Under the pieces are notes generated by a model. The model had not been told where the DNA came from. It ran no database searches and saw only the letters and a list, made by a program, of their open reading frames with translations. From Nisaea acidiphila (lineage in GTDB: Bacteria; Pseudomonadota; Alphaproteobacteria; Thalassobaculales; Thalassobaculaceae), in assembly GCF_024662015.1 (NCBI RefSeq), contig NZ_CP102480.1, positions 1,770,501-1,834,500 on the forward strand: a stretch of 64,000 bases of DNA. The letters run 5' to 3'. Below, in pieces: positions 44,915-53,526 of the stretch. The translations under genes were made by a program, and so were the position numbers. Within the stretch, counting starts at the first letter, position 1, and each line of letters starts with the position of its first letter.

Positions 44915-45472
44915 TCAGGACAGAGAGGTGGGGCCGGAGCGGAGCATCCTGAGAAGCGTCCGGTCGCGGTCGATCAGGTGATGTTTCAGGGCCGCGAGCG
45001 CATGCAGCGCGGCGAGCGCCATCGTGAGATAGGCGAGCACTTCGTGAATCGCCCCCGCGGCCTGCTCCATGCCGGGGCTCTTGATCATTGCCGGCACCGA
45101 GAACAGACCGAAGACATCGATCGGGCGCCCGTCCGCCGTCGAAATGAAATAGCCGCTCCCCATCAGGGCCAGCAGCAAGGGGTAAAAGCCCCAATGCGCC
45201 AGCTCGGCGCCGCGCCGTTCGATCCGTGTCAGTTGATTGCGATCCGGGTCTACATTGAAGAGACGCCATACAAAACGCAGTGTCAGAAGGCCGAGCAGCA
45301 GGATACCGGTGCCCCGGTGAATGTCCGGCGCCAGCCGATAGTAGGGGCTGTAGTAATCGAGCGTGACCATCCAGACACCCAGCGCGAACATCGCGACGAT
45401 CGCGACCGCCATCCCCCAATGCAGGGCGCGGCTCGGAAGGCCATAGGTCTCGGAATTGTTCTTCACTTGCAT
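44915..45472 (-). CDS. Cytochrome b561-type membrane protein, 185 aa
   Basis: A di-haem b-type cytochrome of the inner membrane. Four helices are visible; haem-binding His residues sit in SRALHWGMAVA, PDIHRGTGI, AGAIHEVLAYL and ALHALAALKHHLID. ATG 45472 is chosen because the helix-1 region begins there, with SRALHW at residue 14. These proteins move electrons from quinol to periplasmic partners. YceI follows 30 bp downstream. The divergent SDR gene starts 212 bp away. Confidence 0.92.
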   Translation of the reverse strand: MQVKNNSETYGLPSRALHWGMAVAIVAMFALGVWMVTLDYYSPYYRLAPDIHRGTGILLLGLLTLRFVWRLFNVDPDRNQLTRIERRGAELAHWGFYPLLLALMGSGYFISTADGRPIDVFGLFSVPAMIKSPGMEQAAGAIHEVLAYLTMALAALHALAALKHHLIDRDRTLLRMLRSGPTSLS

Positions 45473-45684
45473 TGCGGCGTCCGAAGGTCGGTTAAGCCGA
45501 AGATCTGAGCATTGCTGCACTGCATTCAACTTCGAGGCGCCGAACAGTTTGTCCGTCTGGTCGAACAATCGACCGCATTGGCCGGGCACCGCTCTCCTGC
45601 CGCAGCGGATATTGTGCTTTTTGCGCAAGGCCATCAGAGTGTTGCCGTCTTCTGCAGAAAACTCAGATGTACAGGGGGAGCGAA

Positions 45685-46446
45685 ATGGGAATGTTCGACC
45701 TCGGGGGCCGGGTTGCGGCCGTCACGGGTGGCAATGGCGGGATCGGCCTCGCCATGGCGGAGGGACTCGCACGATGCGGCGCGTCCATCCTTGTCATCGG
45801 CCGCAATGCGGAGAAGAACGCCAAAGCCGAAGGCATCCTCAAGAAACACGGCGTGGAGGCCGCCTCGGTCACCGCGGACGTTACCAACGAGGACGACTGC
45901 GCCGCCGCCGTGGACGCGGCGAAGGAGAAATTCGGCCGCCTCGACATCCTGGTAAACAATGCCGGCACCAATATCCGCAACGTGCCGCACAAACTCTCCC
46001 TCGCCGACTGGCAAACGGTGATCAGCACCAATCTGACAAGCGCCTTCATCTGCAGCAACGCGGCCTATCCGCTGCTCTCGGAAAACGGTGGGAAGATCAT
46101 CAATATCGGCTCGATGCTCTCGATTTTCGGCTCGAGCTACGGCGCCGCCTATGCCGCCAGCAAGGGCGGGATCGTGCAGCTCACCAAGTCGCAGGCCGTC
46201 GCCTGGGCCCCGGACAATATCCAGGCCAACGCAATCCTGCCGGGCTGGATCAATACCGACCTGACGCGCCAGGCCCGCATCGACGTGGACGGGCTGCACG
46301 AGCGCATCGAGAGCCGCACGCCGGCGGGACGCTGGGGCGACCCCGACGACCTTTCCGGTATCGCCGCCTTCCTTGCGAGCCCCGCCTCCGATTTCGTTAC
46401 CGGCACGGCCATTCCGGTCGATGGCGGCTTCTCGGTCAACATCTGA
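45685..46446 (+). CDS. Short-chain dehydrogenase/reductase, gluconate 5-dehydrogenase-like (253 aa)
   Basis: A classical SDR. The dinucleotide site is TGGNGGIGLAMAEGL, the NAG motif NNAG occurs in ILVNNAGTN, and the catalytic residues are Ser in NIGSMLS and Tyr-x3-Lys in AYAASKGG. The C-terminal VDGGFSVNI is typical of the 2-deoxy-D-gluconate/gluconate dehydrogenase branch, but the substrate is not certain. ATG 45685 is preceded by GGGGGAGCG; six more codons upstream are possible. The carboxypeptidase-like gene starts 32 bp downstream, so the two probably form an operon. Confidence 0.9.
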   Translation: MGMFDLGGRVAAVTGGNGGIGLAMAEGLARCGASILVIGRNAEKNAKAEGILKKHGVEAASVTADVTNEDDCAAAVDAAKEKFGRLDILVNNAGTNIRNVPHKLSLADWQTVISTNLTSAFICSNAAYPLLSENGGKIINIGSMLSIFGSSYGAAYAASKGGIVQLTKSQAVAWAPDNIQANAILPGWINTDLTRQARIDVDGLHERIESRTPAGRWGDPDDLSGIAAFLASPASDFVTGTAIPVDGGFSVNI

Positions 46447-46477
46447 CCCGACACAGTAATTTCGAGGAAATGAAACT

Positions 46478-47641
46478 ATGGCGTCCAAGCCTATCGACGA
46501 CGTCCTGAACTGGCTCGACGGCCAGCGCGAGGCGATGACAGATCTGCTGGAAGAGCTCGTGAACACGGAGTCCGGCTCCTACAACAAGGCCGGCGTCGAC
46601 GCCGTTGGGGCGAAGATCGAGGCGCATCTGAACGCCGCCGGCATCAAGACCGAACGCACCGGCGCCGACGAGTTCGGCGATTGCATCCGGGCGGAGATCT
46701 CCGCCGCGCCGGGAGGCGCCAACCGGCACATCGTTCTGATGGGGCACCGCGACACCGTCTTTCCGGACGGCACCGTCTCCGAGCGTCCCTTCACCCGCGA
46801 CGGCGACATTGCCTACGGACCCGGGGTCGCCGACATGAAGTCGGGCCTGGTGATGAACACCTTCATCATCGAGGCCTTCCACAAGTTCGGCGGCGCGCCT
46901 TTTCCCCTCGTCGCTCTTTATACCGGTGATGAAGAAATCGCCTCGCCCTCCGGCCGCCCGGTGATCGAGGCGACAGCACGGGGTGCGCGGGCAGTCTTCA
47001 ACGCCGAACCGGGCCGCGAGACCGGCAATGTCGTGACCGGCCGCAAGGGCGCGTCCTTCTTCCAGTTCGAGATCACAGGCATTGCCGCCCATTCCGGCGG
47101 TCAGCCAGAGAAAGGCGTGAGCGCGATCGAGGAGATGGCGCGCAAGATCCAGGCCCTGCATGCGCTGACCGATTTCTCGACAGGCGTCACGGTGAATGTC
47201 GGTCTGGTCTCCGGCGGCAGTTCGGTCAACACCGTCGCGCCCTATTGCCAAGCGGATGTCGATGTCCGCTTCAAGACCATGGAGCAGCGCGACCGGGTCT
47301 GGAAGGATATCCAGGCGATCCTCGACACCACTCACCTGCCGGGCACAGAGACCCGGATCACGATGGAACGGGGCTTCCTGCCGCTCACCATGTCCGATGA
47401 CAGCCAGGATATCTTCCAGCTCTATGTCGACGGGGCGGCGGAACTCGGGATCGAGATCGGCGGCGAGTATTCCGGCGGCAGCGCCGACAGCGGCTTCACC
47501 GCCCAGGTCGGCACGCCGACGCTCTGCTCGACCGGTCCCGTCGGCGGCGGTGCGCACAGCATCAAGGAATATTGCCGCCTCGACACCATGGTGCCGCGGG
47601 CCAAGGCGGTCGCGCTGGCGATCTCCCGCCTCAGCGCATGA
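46478..47641 (+). CDS. M20-family carboxypeptidase G2-like peptidase, 387 aa
   Basis: A dizinc exopeptidase of the glutamate carboxypeptidase branch. Metal and catalytic motifs are GHRDTVFP (His, Asp), GPGVADMKSG (bridging Asp), TGDEEIASPSGR (Glu pair), NAEPGR and AHSIKEY (His at the C-terminal site). The lid domain includes ITGIAAHSGGQPEKGVSAIEE. It removes glutamate-like residues from folate or peptide substrates in known members. No signal peptide is seen. GAGGAAATG precedes ATG 46478. Upstream is the SDR, 32 bp away. Confidence 0.93.
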   Translation: MASKPIDDVLNWLDGQREAMTDLLEELVNTESGSYNKAGVDAVGAKIEAHLNAAGIKTERTGADEFGDCIRAEISAAPGGANRHIVLMGHRDTVFPDGTVSERPFTRDGDIAYGPGVADMKSGLVMNTFIIEAFHKFGGAPFPLVALYTGDEEIASPSGRPVIEATARGARAVFNAEPGRETGNVVTGRKGASFFQFEITGIAAHSGGQPEKGVSAIEEMARKIQALHALTDFSTGVTVNVGLVSGGSSVNTVAPYCQADVDVRFKTMEQRDRVWKDIQAILDTTHLPGTETRITMERGFLPLTMSDDSQDIFQLYVDGAAELGIEIGGEYSGGSADSGFTAQVGTPTLCSTGPVGGGAHSIKEYCRLDTMVPRAKAVALAISRLSA

Positions 47642-47679
47642 TGTATTCGCGCCATCGATCTCCCTGAGACATCTGGACA

Positions 47680-47694
47680 TTTGTCTCGGACAAA
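47680..47694. promoter_or_regulatory. Palindrome upstream of the kefF-like gene
   Basis: TTTGTC-TCG-GACAAA is a perfect 6-bp inverted repeat with a 3-bp spacer, 47 bp before the start codon of the quinone reductase gene. It could be a repressor operator. It could also be a chance repeat. Confidence 0.35.
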
Positions 47695-47740
47695 CGCATC
47701 TCTGTTAACGGGTTCGTTGCAGTTGGGGGATGCTCTGTCG

Positions 47741-48361
47741 ATGGCGCGGGTTCTGGTTCTCTTTGCACATCCGAGAACCGACAGGTCGGTGGCCAACACC
47801 GCCCTGATCGCGGCTGCGCGTACCATGCCGGGGGTCGAACTCGTCGATCTTTACGGCGAGTATCCCGACTTCGACATCGATATCGACCGGGAACAACAGC
47901 GACTGGTCGATATCGACTGCCTCGTCATGCAGCACCCGGTCTACTGGTATTCGAGCCCGGCCCTGCTCAAGGAATGGCAAGATCTCGTGCTTGAACACGG
48001 CTTCGCTTACGGGGCCGACGGCCCAGCGCTCCAGGGCAAATCCTTGCTCCAGGTCGCGACATGCGGCACAGACCGGGATGCCTACCGAAAAAAAGGCAAA
48101 TACGAGAACGATCTGCGCACCCTCTTCTCGCCATTCGAGCAAACCGCCAAATTCTGTGGGATGCGCTATCTCGCACCTTTCGGCATCTTTTCAGCCGAGG
48201 ATGCGGAGAAAGATGGACGGCTTGATAAAATCGTCACCGATTACTCCCGTCTCCTCGGCGCGATCCGCGACGGTTCGCTGGACCTCGAAAAAGCCGCCAG
48301 CGCGCCGCTTCTGAACGACGTGCTCGACGACGCCATCGACGAAGAGGCGGCGGCCGGCTGA
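47741..48361 (+). CDS. KefF-like NAD(P)H quinone oxidoreductase, 206 aa
   Basis: A flavodoxin-like-fold FMN enzyme. The phosphate loop HPRTDRSVANTAL and the FMN-contacting QHPVYWYSSPALLKEWQD are conserved, and TCGTDRDAY and the length fit the KefF/MdaB group, which in E. coli acts as activator subunit of the glutathione-gated K+ antiporter KefC. The start is ATG 47741. The gene overlaps the next start by one base (TGATG), so the two are translationally coupled. Confidence 0.92.
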   Translation: MARVLVLFAHPRTDRSVANTALIAAARTMPGVELVDLYGEYPDFDIDIDREQQRLVDIDCLVMQHPVYWYSSPALLKEWQDLVLEHGFAYGADGPALQGKSLLQVATCGTDRDAYRKKGKYENDLRTLFSPFEQTAKFCGMRYLAPFGIFSAEDAEKDGRLDKIVTDYSRLLGAIRDGSLDLEKAASAPLLNDVLDDAIDEEAAAG

Positions 48362-50232
48362 TGGGTTTTTTTCAGGACGCGTTCATCTACCTGCTCGCCG
48401 CGGTCGTCGCGGTCACGGTCTCCCATCGTCTCGGTCTCGGATCGGTCCTCGGCTATCTCTTCGCCGGCATCGCGATCGGTCCCGTGCTCGGCTATGTCGG
48501 CGGCAGCGAGACCGAAACGGTGAAGCATTTCGCCGAGTTCGGCGTCGTGATCATGTTGTTCCTGATCGGCCTCGAGCTCGAACCGCACATGATCTGGCGA
48601 ATGCGCTGGCAGCTTCTCGGTCTCGGCGGACTCCAGGTGGCGCTGACCACCATTGCACTGACGGCCGCGGTGATGGCCGTCGGTTTCGCTTGGCAGGCGG
48701 CGCTGGTGATCGGCATGACGCTGGCCCTCTCCTCGACCGCAATCGTGCTGCAGACGCTAAACGAAAAGGGCTGGATGCGCTCCCGCGGCGGGCAATCCGC
48801 CTTTTCGGTGCTGCTCTTTCAGGACATCGCGGTCATCCCGATGCTGGCCGTCCTGCCGCTGCTCGCGGTCGGTGCGCCGGTGCCGCTGGACGGCGGCGAA
48901 GGCGGGCATCATGGCAGCATTCTCGAAGGCTATCCCGGCTGGTTCCAGACGCTGGTCATCCTTGCCACCATCGCTGCGATCATTCTGGCGGGGCGCTTCC
49001 TCGTGCGGCCTGCCTTCCGCCTGATCGCCGCCGCGCAGATGCGGGAGCTCTTCACCGCCGCGGCGCTGCTGATCGTCGTCTCCACCGCCTTGCTGATGGA
49101 TCTTGTCGGGGTCTCGGCCGCGCTCGGAGCCTTCCTCGCGGGCGTGGTGCTGTCCACCAGCGAGTACCGGCACGCCCTTGAGAGCGATATCGATCCGTTC
49201 AAGGGTCTGCTGCTGGGCCTGTTCTTCATCTCCGTCGGAGCCGGCATCGATTTCGGCCTGCTATTCTCCGAGTTCTTCCTGATCATCGGCATCGCGGTCG
49301 GGGTCATTCTGGTCAAGATGCTGATCCTGCTGGCGCTCGCCGGCATCTTCCGGATGCCCTGGCAGGATACCTGGATGTTCGGCCTCGGCCTTGCCCAGGC
49401 CGGCGAATTCGCCTTCGTGCTCTTCGGCTTCGCCAGCGCCAGCGGGGCGCTCGCCGGCAGCCTCGTCGAAATCCTGATCCTCTCCGTCGCGGTCACCATG
49501 CTACTGACACCCGCCCTCTTCATCCTGTTCGAGCGCTATGTCGCGCCGCGCACCGTCAGTTCCGCCGCCCGGCCCGCGGACGAGATCCCGGAGCCGGGTA
49601 CCGTGGTGATCGCCGGGGTCGGCCGCGTCGGACAGATCATCGCCCGCCTGATGATGGCGGAGAACTACAAGATCGTCGTGCTCGATCACGATCCCAACCT
49701 TGTCGAGCGGATGCGGGAGACCGGCGTGCACAGCTATTACGGCGACGCCACCCGGCCCGACCTTCTGGAAGCGGCCGGACTGGGCGAGGCAGAGGTCTTC
49801 GTCGCCGCGCTCGACGATCAGGCCCAGCAGACCGCGCTGGTCCGCCATGTCGCCGAGCACTTCCCGAAATGCCGCATCGTCGCCCGCGCCTTCGACCGGC
49901 ACCATCTCTACGAGCTGGAAAAAGCCGGCGCCCACGCCATCGAGCGCGAGGCCTTCGAGGGGGCGCTTGCGCTTGGCAAGCGGACCCTGAGGGAACTCGG
50001 CCTCCATCCCTACCAGGCGGAACAGAAAGTCCGCGCCTTCCGCCGTCACGACATCCAGACGGTCAGCATCCTGCGCGAGTACTGGACAGGCGGCATGGGC
50101 AAGAAATACGTCACCGCCGTACGCGAGCGGCTCGACGAGCTGATGCAGGTCATGCGCTCCGACCGGCTGGCCGGGAAAAACATGCCGGACAAGGATTTCA
50201 GCCCGTCCAGGAAGGAGGACCCGGAACGCTGA
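48361..50232 (+). CDS. KefB/KefC-like K+/H+ antiporter with RCK domain, 623 aa
   Basis: An inner membrane antiporter of the CPA2 family. About twelve hydrophobic helices cover residues 5-390, including GLGSVLGYLFAGIAIGP, LFQDIAVIPMLA and FLAGVVLSTSEYRHALESDIDPFKGLLLGLFFISVG. A cytoplasmic RCK/TrkA-N domain follows (VVIAGVGRVGQIIARLM, Rossmann motif near 412), with acidic ligand positions, and a short KefC-like tail. The coupled KefF-like gene upstream argues for a glutathione- or electrophile-gated system. It is the last gene before the sigma-54 promoter. Confidence 0.94.
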   Translation: MGFFQDAFIYLLAAVVAVTVSHRLGLGSVLGYLFAGIAIGPVLGYVGGSETETVKHFAEFGVVIMLFLIGLELEPHMIWRMRWQLLGLGGLQVALTTIALTAAVMAVGFAWQAALVIGMTLALSSTAIVLQTLNEKGWMRSRGGQSAFSVLLFQDIAVIPMLAVLPLLAVGAPVPLDGGEGGHHGSILEGYPGWFQTLVILATIAAIILAGRFLVRPAFRLIAAAQMRELFTAAALLIVVSTALLMDLVGVSAALGAFLAGVVLSTSEYRHALESDIDPFKGLLLGLFFISVGAGIDFGLLFSEFFLIIGIAVGVILVKMLILLALAGIFRMPWQDTWMFGLGLAQAGEFAFVLFGFASASGALAGSLVEILILSVAVTMLLTPALFILFERYVAPRTVSSAARPADEIPEPGTVVIAGVGRVGQIIARLMMAENYKIVVLDHDPNLVERMRETGVHSYYGDATRPDLLEAAGLGEAEVFVAALDDQAQQTALVRHVAEHFPKCRIVARAFDRHHLYELEKAGAHAIEREAFEGALALGKRTLRELGLHPYQAEQKVRAFRRHDIQTVSILREYWTGGMGKKYVTAVRERLDELMQVMRSDRLAGKNMPDKDFSPSRKEDPER

Positions 50233-50242
50233 AAATGCAATT

Positions 50243-50258
50243 TGGCATGAGGTTTGCT
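50243..50258 (+). promoter_or_regulatory. Sigma-54 (-24/-12) promoter of the radical SAM gene
   Basis: TTGGCATG-AGGT-TTGCT fits the sigma-54 consensus YTGGCAYGNNNNTTGCW at every position, with GG at 50244-50245 and GC at 50256-50257 (ten bases between). Transcription would start near 50268-50270, leaving a leader of about 58 nt. An enhancer-binding protein would be required; no site for one is evident in the 3' end of the upstream kefC-like gene, where it would have to lie. Confidence 0.8.
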
Positions 50259-50273
50259 TCGTTTTGAGCTACA

Positions 50274-50294
50274 CTCCGGTTGAACGGACCGGAG
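50274..50294 (+). other. Stem-loop in the leader of the radical SAM mRNA
   Basis: CTCCGGT and ACCGGAG form a perfect 7-bp stem with a 7-nt loop only a few bases after the predicted transcription start. It may stabilise the 5' end of the transcript or bind a regulator. It is not near the ribosome site. Confidence 0.45.
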
Positions 50295-50326
50295 ATGCCT
50301 CAACCTGGCAACGAGGGGAAATCCCC

Positions 50327-52396
50327 ATGAAGATCCTGATGGTCATCCCGCGCTACGTGCAAAATGCCGGCGCTTTCTATCACCTCCCCCTCGGACTTGG
50401 CTATGTCGCGGCCATCGCGGAGCAGGAAGGGCATGAAATCCAGGCGATCAACCTGAATGCGCATGGCTTGGACTATCTCGATGCGCTTCGTCTGAAGCTT
50501 CTGACCTTCAAGCCGGACCTTTGCAGCACCGGCGGCCTCTCCGCTTTTGTCGCGAAAGTTCAGGAAATCCTCGGTATCTGCAAGGAAATCTGCCCCGAGA
50601 CCACGACGATCATCGGCGGCGGGATGCTGAGCGGCGACCCCGAACCGGCGATGCGCATGACCGGCGCGGATATTGGCGTGATCGGTGAGGGCGAGGACAG
50701 CTTCGGCGATTTTCTCCGGACCTTTTCCACCTCGGGCGACCTCGCACAAGTGGACGGGCTGATTTTCCGGAACGACAAAGGTGCGCTGGTGCGCAACAAG
50801 CCGCGGGCCGCGATCATGGGGCTCGACGACCTGCCCTGGCCGAACTACGACCTGCTCGGCTTTGCGGATATGATCGGCAGCCAGAGCTGCAACGATGTCT
50901 ATTTCTTCCAGGGCCAGCCGAACTCAAACCCGCGCAGCATCGACATGATCACCAGCCGGTCCTGCCCGTTCAGCTGCACCTTCTGTTTCCACCCGGCAGG
51001 AAAAGTCTACCGGGAGCGGGATCTTGAGAAATTCTTCGAGGAAGTGTCCTTCTACAAGCAGAAGTACGACATCAACATGGTACAGATCGTGGACGAGTTG
51101 TTCTCGCTGCGCAAAGACCGTCTGCACGAATTCTGCGAGCGCATGGAGCCTCTTGGCCTGCAATGGCTGGTCCAGCTTCACGTCAATAGCACCGACCGCG
51201 AAACACTCAGGAAGATGGAGCGCTCCGGCTGCAGCTTTATCAGCTACGGCATCGAGAGCATGGATCCCACCGTCCTCGTCAGCATGAAGAAAAAGGCCAA
51301 GGTTGAACGCGTCGACAGCGCGCTTGCGCTGACCGCCGAGGAAAAAATCGGAATCCAAGGCAATCTGATTTTCGGCGACACAGTTGAAACGGTCGAAACC
51401 GCGAATAACTCGCTCAAATGGTGGTCGAAGAATATCGAGCACGGGGTCTACCTGAACATGTTGCAGGTATATCCGGGAAGCCCGGATTATATCGAGGCCG
51501 TTCGCGACGGCCTGATCTCCGACCGCGATCATTTCGTCAACGAGTTGCCGGTCAACGTGAATATCAGCCGGATGAACGAGGCTAACCGATCGATCCTCAG
51601 CCTCCTGATAAACACCTACAGCAACTCGCTATTCAATATCGGCAATCTCACCTCCTTCGAAATCGCGAAACGCCAGATCGAAGGGCGCTCGCTCGCCTAC
51701 GATCTCACGTTCGAATGCCCGAGCTGCGGGTCGGAAAACCACTACGAGTCCGCAATCTTCGACCATCGCGAAAATTCCAGCTTCCGGGTCACCTGCCGCA
51801 GCTGCCGCGTGCGGTCCCACATTCCAAATCCGCTTCAGGAGACCAGCTCATACCGTGTCCGGAACCTGCAGCTGTCCCGGCTGGAGGAAGCCAAGTCCAA
51901 ACTGGCCGAACAGGATTTCGCTACCGCCAAGGAAATTCTCAATTCCATCCTCGCACTTGAGGGAATCTCTCAGACCAAGGCTGCCGCTTACTACCTTACC
52001 GGACAGATCGAGCGGGCGCAGAGCAACGCCGGCGGAGCATTGTTGGGCCTGTCAAAAGCGGTCACATATGCTCCCTTCAACGCAGGGTATCATGTCGAAT
52101 TTGCCCGACTGCTCAGGGATTTGAAGATCTACGGCGGAGCGGCGATGCACTATCGTCAGGCGCTGAAACTTCGGCCGGACGATCCCCAGGCAACGCAGGA
52201 ACTTTCGCAGCTCGAAAACGATCCTGCGATCGGTGATAAGGAAGTGTTCACGGTATCTGTCTCGAACGACCCGCCGCCGCAACGCCGACCGCGCGAGAAG
52301 AAAACTACCCGCGTCCGGCATGCCGACAAACTCAAGCTCGGAACCGGTCGGTTCGACACGGAACCGGAATTTGCCCATCTCGAACCGGTGGCCTAG
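50327..52396 (+). CDS. B12-binding radical SAM protein with zinc ribbon and TPR tail, 689 aa
   Basis: ATG 50327 follows GAGGGGAAA and gives 689 residues. Residues about 1-160 form a B12-binding-like domain (FYHLPLGLGYVAAIAEQEGHE, TIIGGGMLSGDPE, GADIGVIGEGEDSF), although the cobalamin His motif DxHxxG is not obvious. The radical SAM domain has the cluster motif C213-x3-C217-x2-C220 (SRSCPFSCTFC) and SYGIESM. A zinc-ribbon-like unit (CPSCG near 464, CRSCR near 489) and three or four TPR-like helical pairs (about 515-640) follow, then a basic tail. This combination is unusual. The reaction is unknown; methylation or ring chemistry on a carried substrate is family-based inference. Confidence 0.88.
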   Translation: MKILMVIPRYVQNAGAFYHLPLGLGYVAAIAEQEGHEIQAINLNAHGLDYLDALRLKLLTFKPDLCSTGGLSAFVAKVQEILGICKEICPETTTIIGGGMLSGDPEPAMRMTGADIGVIGEGEDSFGDFLRTFSTSGDLAQVDGLIFRNDKGALVRNKPRAAIMGLDDLPWPNYDLLGFADMIGSQSCNDVYFFQGQPNSNPRSIDMITSRSCPFSCTFCFHPAGKVYRERDLEKFFEEVSFYKQKYDINMVQIVDELFSLRKDRLHEFCERMEPLGLQWLVQLHVNSTDRETLRKMERSGCSFISYGIESMDPTVLVSMKKKAKVERVDSALALTAEEKIGIQGNLIFGDTVETVETANNSLKWWSKNIEHGVYLNMLQVYPGSPDYIEAVRDGLISDRDHFVNELPVNVNISRMNEANRSILSLLINTYSNSLFNIGNLTSFEIAKRQIEGRSLAYDLTFECPSCGSENHYESAIFDHRENSSFRVTCRSCRVRSHIPNPLQETSSYRVRNLQLSRLEEAKSKLAEQDFATAKEILNSILALEGISQTKAAAYYLTGQIERAQSNAGGALLGLSKAVTYAPFNAGYHVEFARLLRDLKIYGGAAMHYRQALKLRPDDPQATQELSQLENDPAIGDKEVFTVSVSNDPPPQRRPREKKTTRVRHADKLKLGTGRFDTEPEFAHLEPVA

Positions 52397-52485
52397 ATCG
52401 CTCGCTTTGTCCTTTTCAGGTTGAACGGATTGAAATAGAACCAATTTAGTCTCTATTCGATCAAATCAACCCAAGGACAAATCGC

Positions 52486-53058
52486 GTGGAAGCCATCGAC
52501 CTTCTGCTCACCCGCCGCTCCGTCGTTGCCAAGGACATGGTGGGGCCGGGTCCCGACGCCGCTGAGCTGGATAAGATCCTGACGGCCGGGATCCGCGTGC
52601 CGGACCACGGAAAGATCGGGCCCTGGCGGATCCAGGTGCTTCACGAGGACGGGCAAAAAGCTCTTGGCGAAATCTTCGCCGCACGTTTCGCAGAGATCTG
52701 GGGCGAGGATGCGACCGAGAACATGCTTGCCTTCGAACGCGCGCGTCCGTCCCGCGCGCCGGTGCTTCTGGTCGTCACCGCAAACCTTCATCCCGAGCAC
52801 AAGGTGCCGCTGATCGAGCAGCAGATGTCCGGCGGCGCGGTTTGCATGAACCTTCTGAACGCCGCGCATGCGCTTGGCTATGTCGCCCAGTGGCTGACCG
52901 AGTGGCCGGCTTTCGACGAAGGCGTGAAGAAAGCGCTCGGGCATGCGCCGGAGACCGAGATCATCGGTTTCATCTATATCGGGAGCGCCGCTACGCCCCC
53001 GCAGGAACGCCCGCGTCCGGACCTCGCTACCGTGGTCTCGGAATGGACCAGAGCGTGA
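52486..53058 (+). CDS. Nitroreductase-family FMN oxidoreductase (YdjA-like), 190 aa
   Basis: An FMN-dependent NAD(P)H oxidoreductase of the nitroreductase fold. The N-terminal LLLTRRSV and the FMN-binding RVPDHGKIGPWRI, and MSGGAVCMNLLNAAHALGYVAQWLT and LGHAPETEIIGFIYIG, match YdjA-like members, which are shorter than typical NfsB. The start is GTG 52486 with AAGGA eight bases upstream. The GNAT gene overlaps its end by 16 bases. The physiological substrate is unknown. Confidence 0.93.
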   Translation: MEAIDLLLTRRSVVAKDMVGPGPDAAELDKILTAGIRVPDHGKIGPWRIQVLHEDGQKALGEIFAARFAEIWGEDATENMLAFERARPSRAPVLLVVTANLHPEHKVPLIEQQMSGGAVCMNLLNAAHALGYVAQWLTEWPAFDEGVKKALGHAPETEIIGFIYIGSAATPPQERPRPDLATVVSEWTRA

Positions 53059-53522
53059 GCGGCCCGCTCATCCGGCCGGCGACCTCGGGAGATATCCCCC
53101 GCATCGCGGAAATCTTCGGCGCGTCCCGGCTGATCGCCTACCGGGGTCTGGTGCCCGACGCGGATATTCTCGCCAGCTCGGATCCCGACCGGCCGAAATG
53201 GCGCGAGCTCCTCGAGGCGGAAAACCAGGACTTCCTCGTGGCGGAACTGGACGGAACGGTCCAGGCCATGGCCGTGTTGGAAATCCCGAAGCTGCATTCC
53301 CTGCATGTTCACCCGGACGCGCAGGGAAGCGGCATCGGGCGGGCCCTGCTTGCCTATTGCCGAGAGAAATCGAGCCCCGCCGGCATGGAGCTTTACTGCC
53401 TGCTCGGCAACGACCGGGCCGCGGCTTTCTACGAGAAAGCGGGCATGCGTCGGACCGGCACCGTCGAGCAGGATATTTACGGCAAGATCTATCCCGCCGC
53501 CCGCTACGCGTTCGACGGCTAG
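53043..53522 (+). CDS. GNAT-family N-acetyltransferase, 159 aa
   Basis: A GCN5-related acetyltransferase. The acetyl-CoA loop is HVHPDAQGSGIGRALLAY, followed by the C-terminal LLGNDRAAAFYEKAGMRRTGTVEQD typical of the fold. ATG 53043 is used, inside the end of the nitroreductase gene by 16 bases and in another frame; an in-frame reading from far upstream is not family-like. The acceptor is unknown. The gene is convergent with the homocysteine methyltransferase-like gene, 4 bp away. Confidence 0.9.
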   Translation: MDQSVSGPLIRPATSGDIPRIAEIFGASRLIAYRGLVPDADILASSDPDRPKWRELLEAENQDFLVAELDGTVQAMAVLEIPKLHSLHVHPDAQGSGIGRALLAYCREKSSPAGMELYCLLGNDRAAAFYEKAGMRRTGTVEQDIYGKIYPAARYAFDG

Positions 53523-53526
53523 CTCC

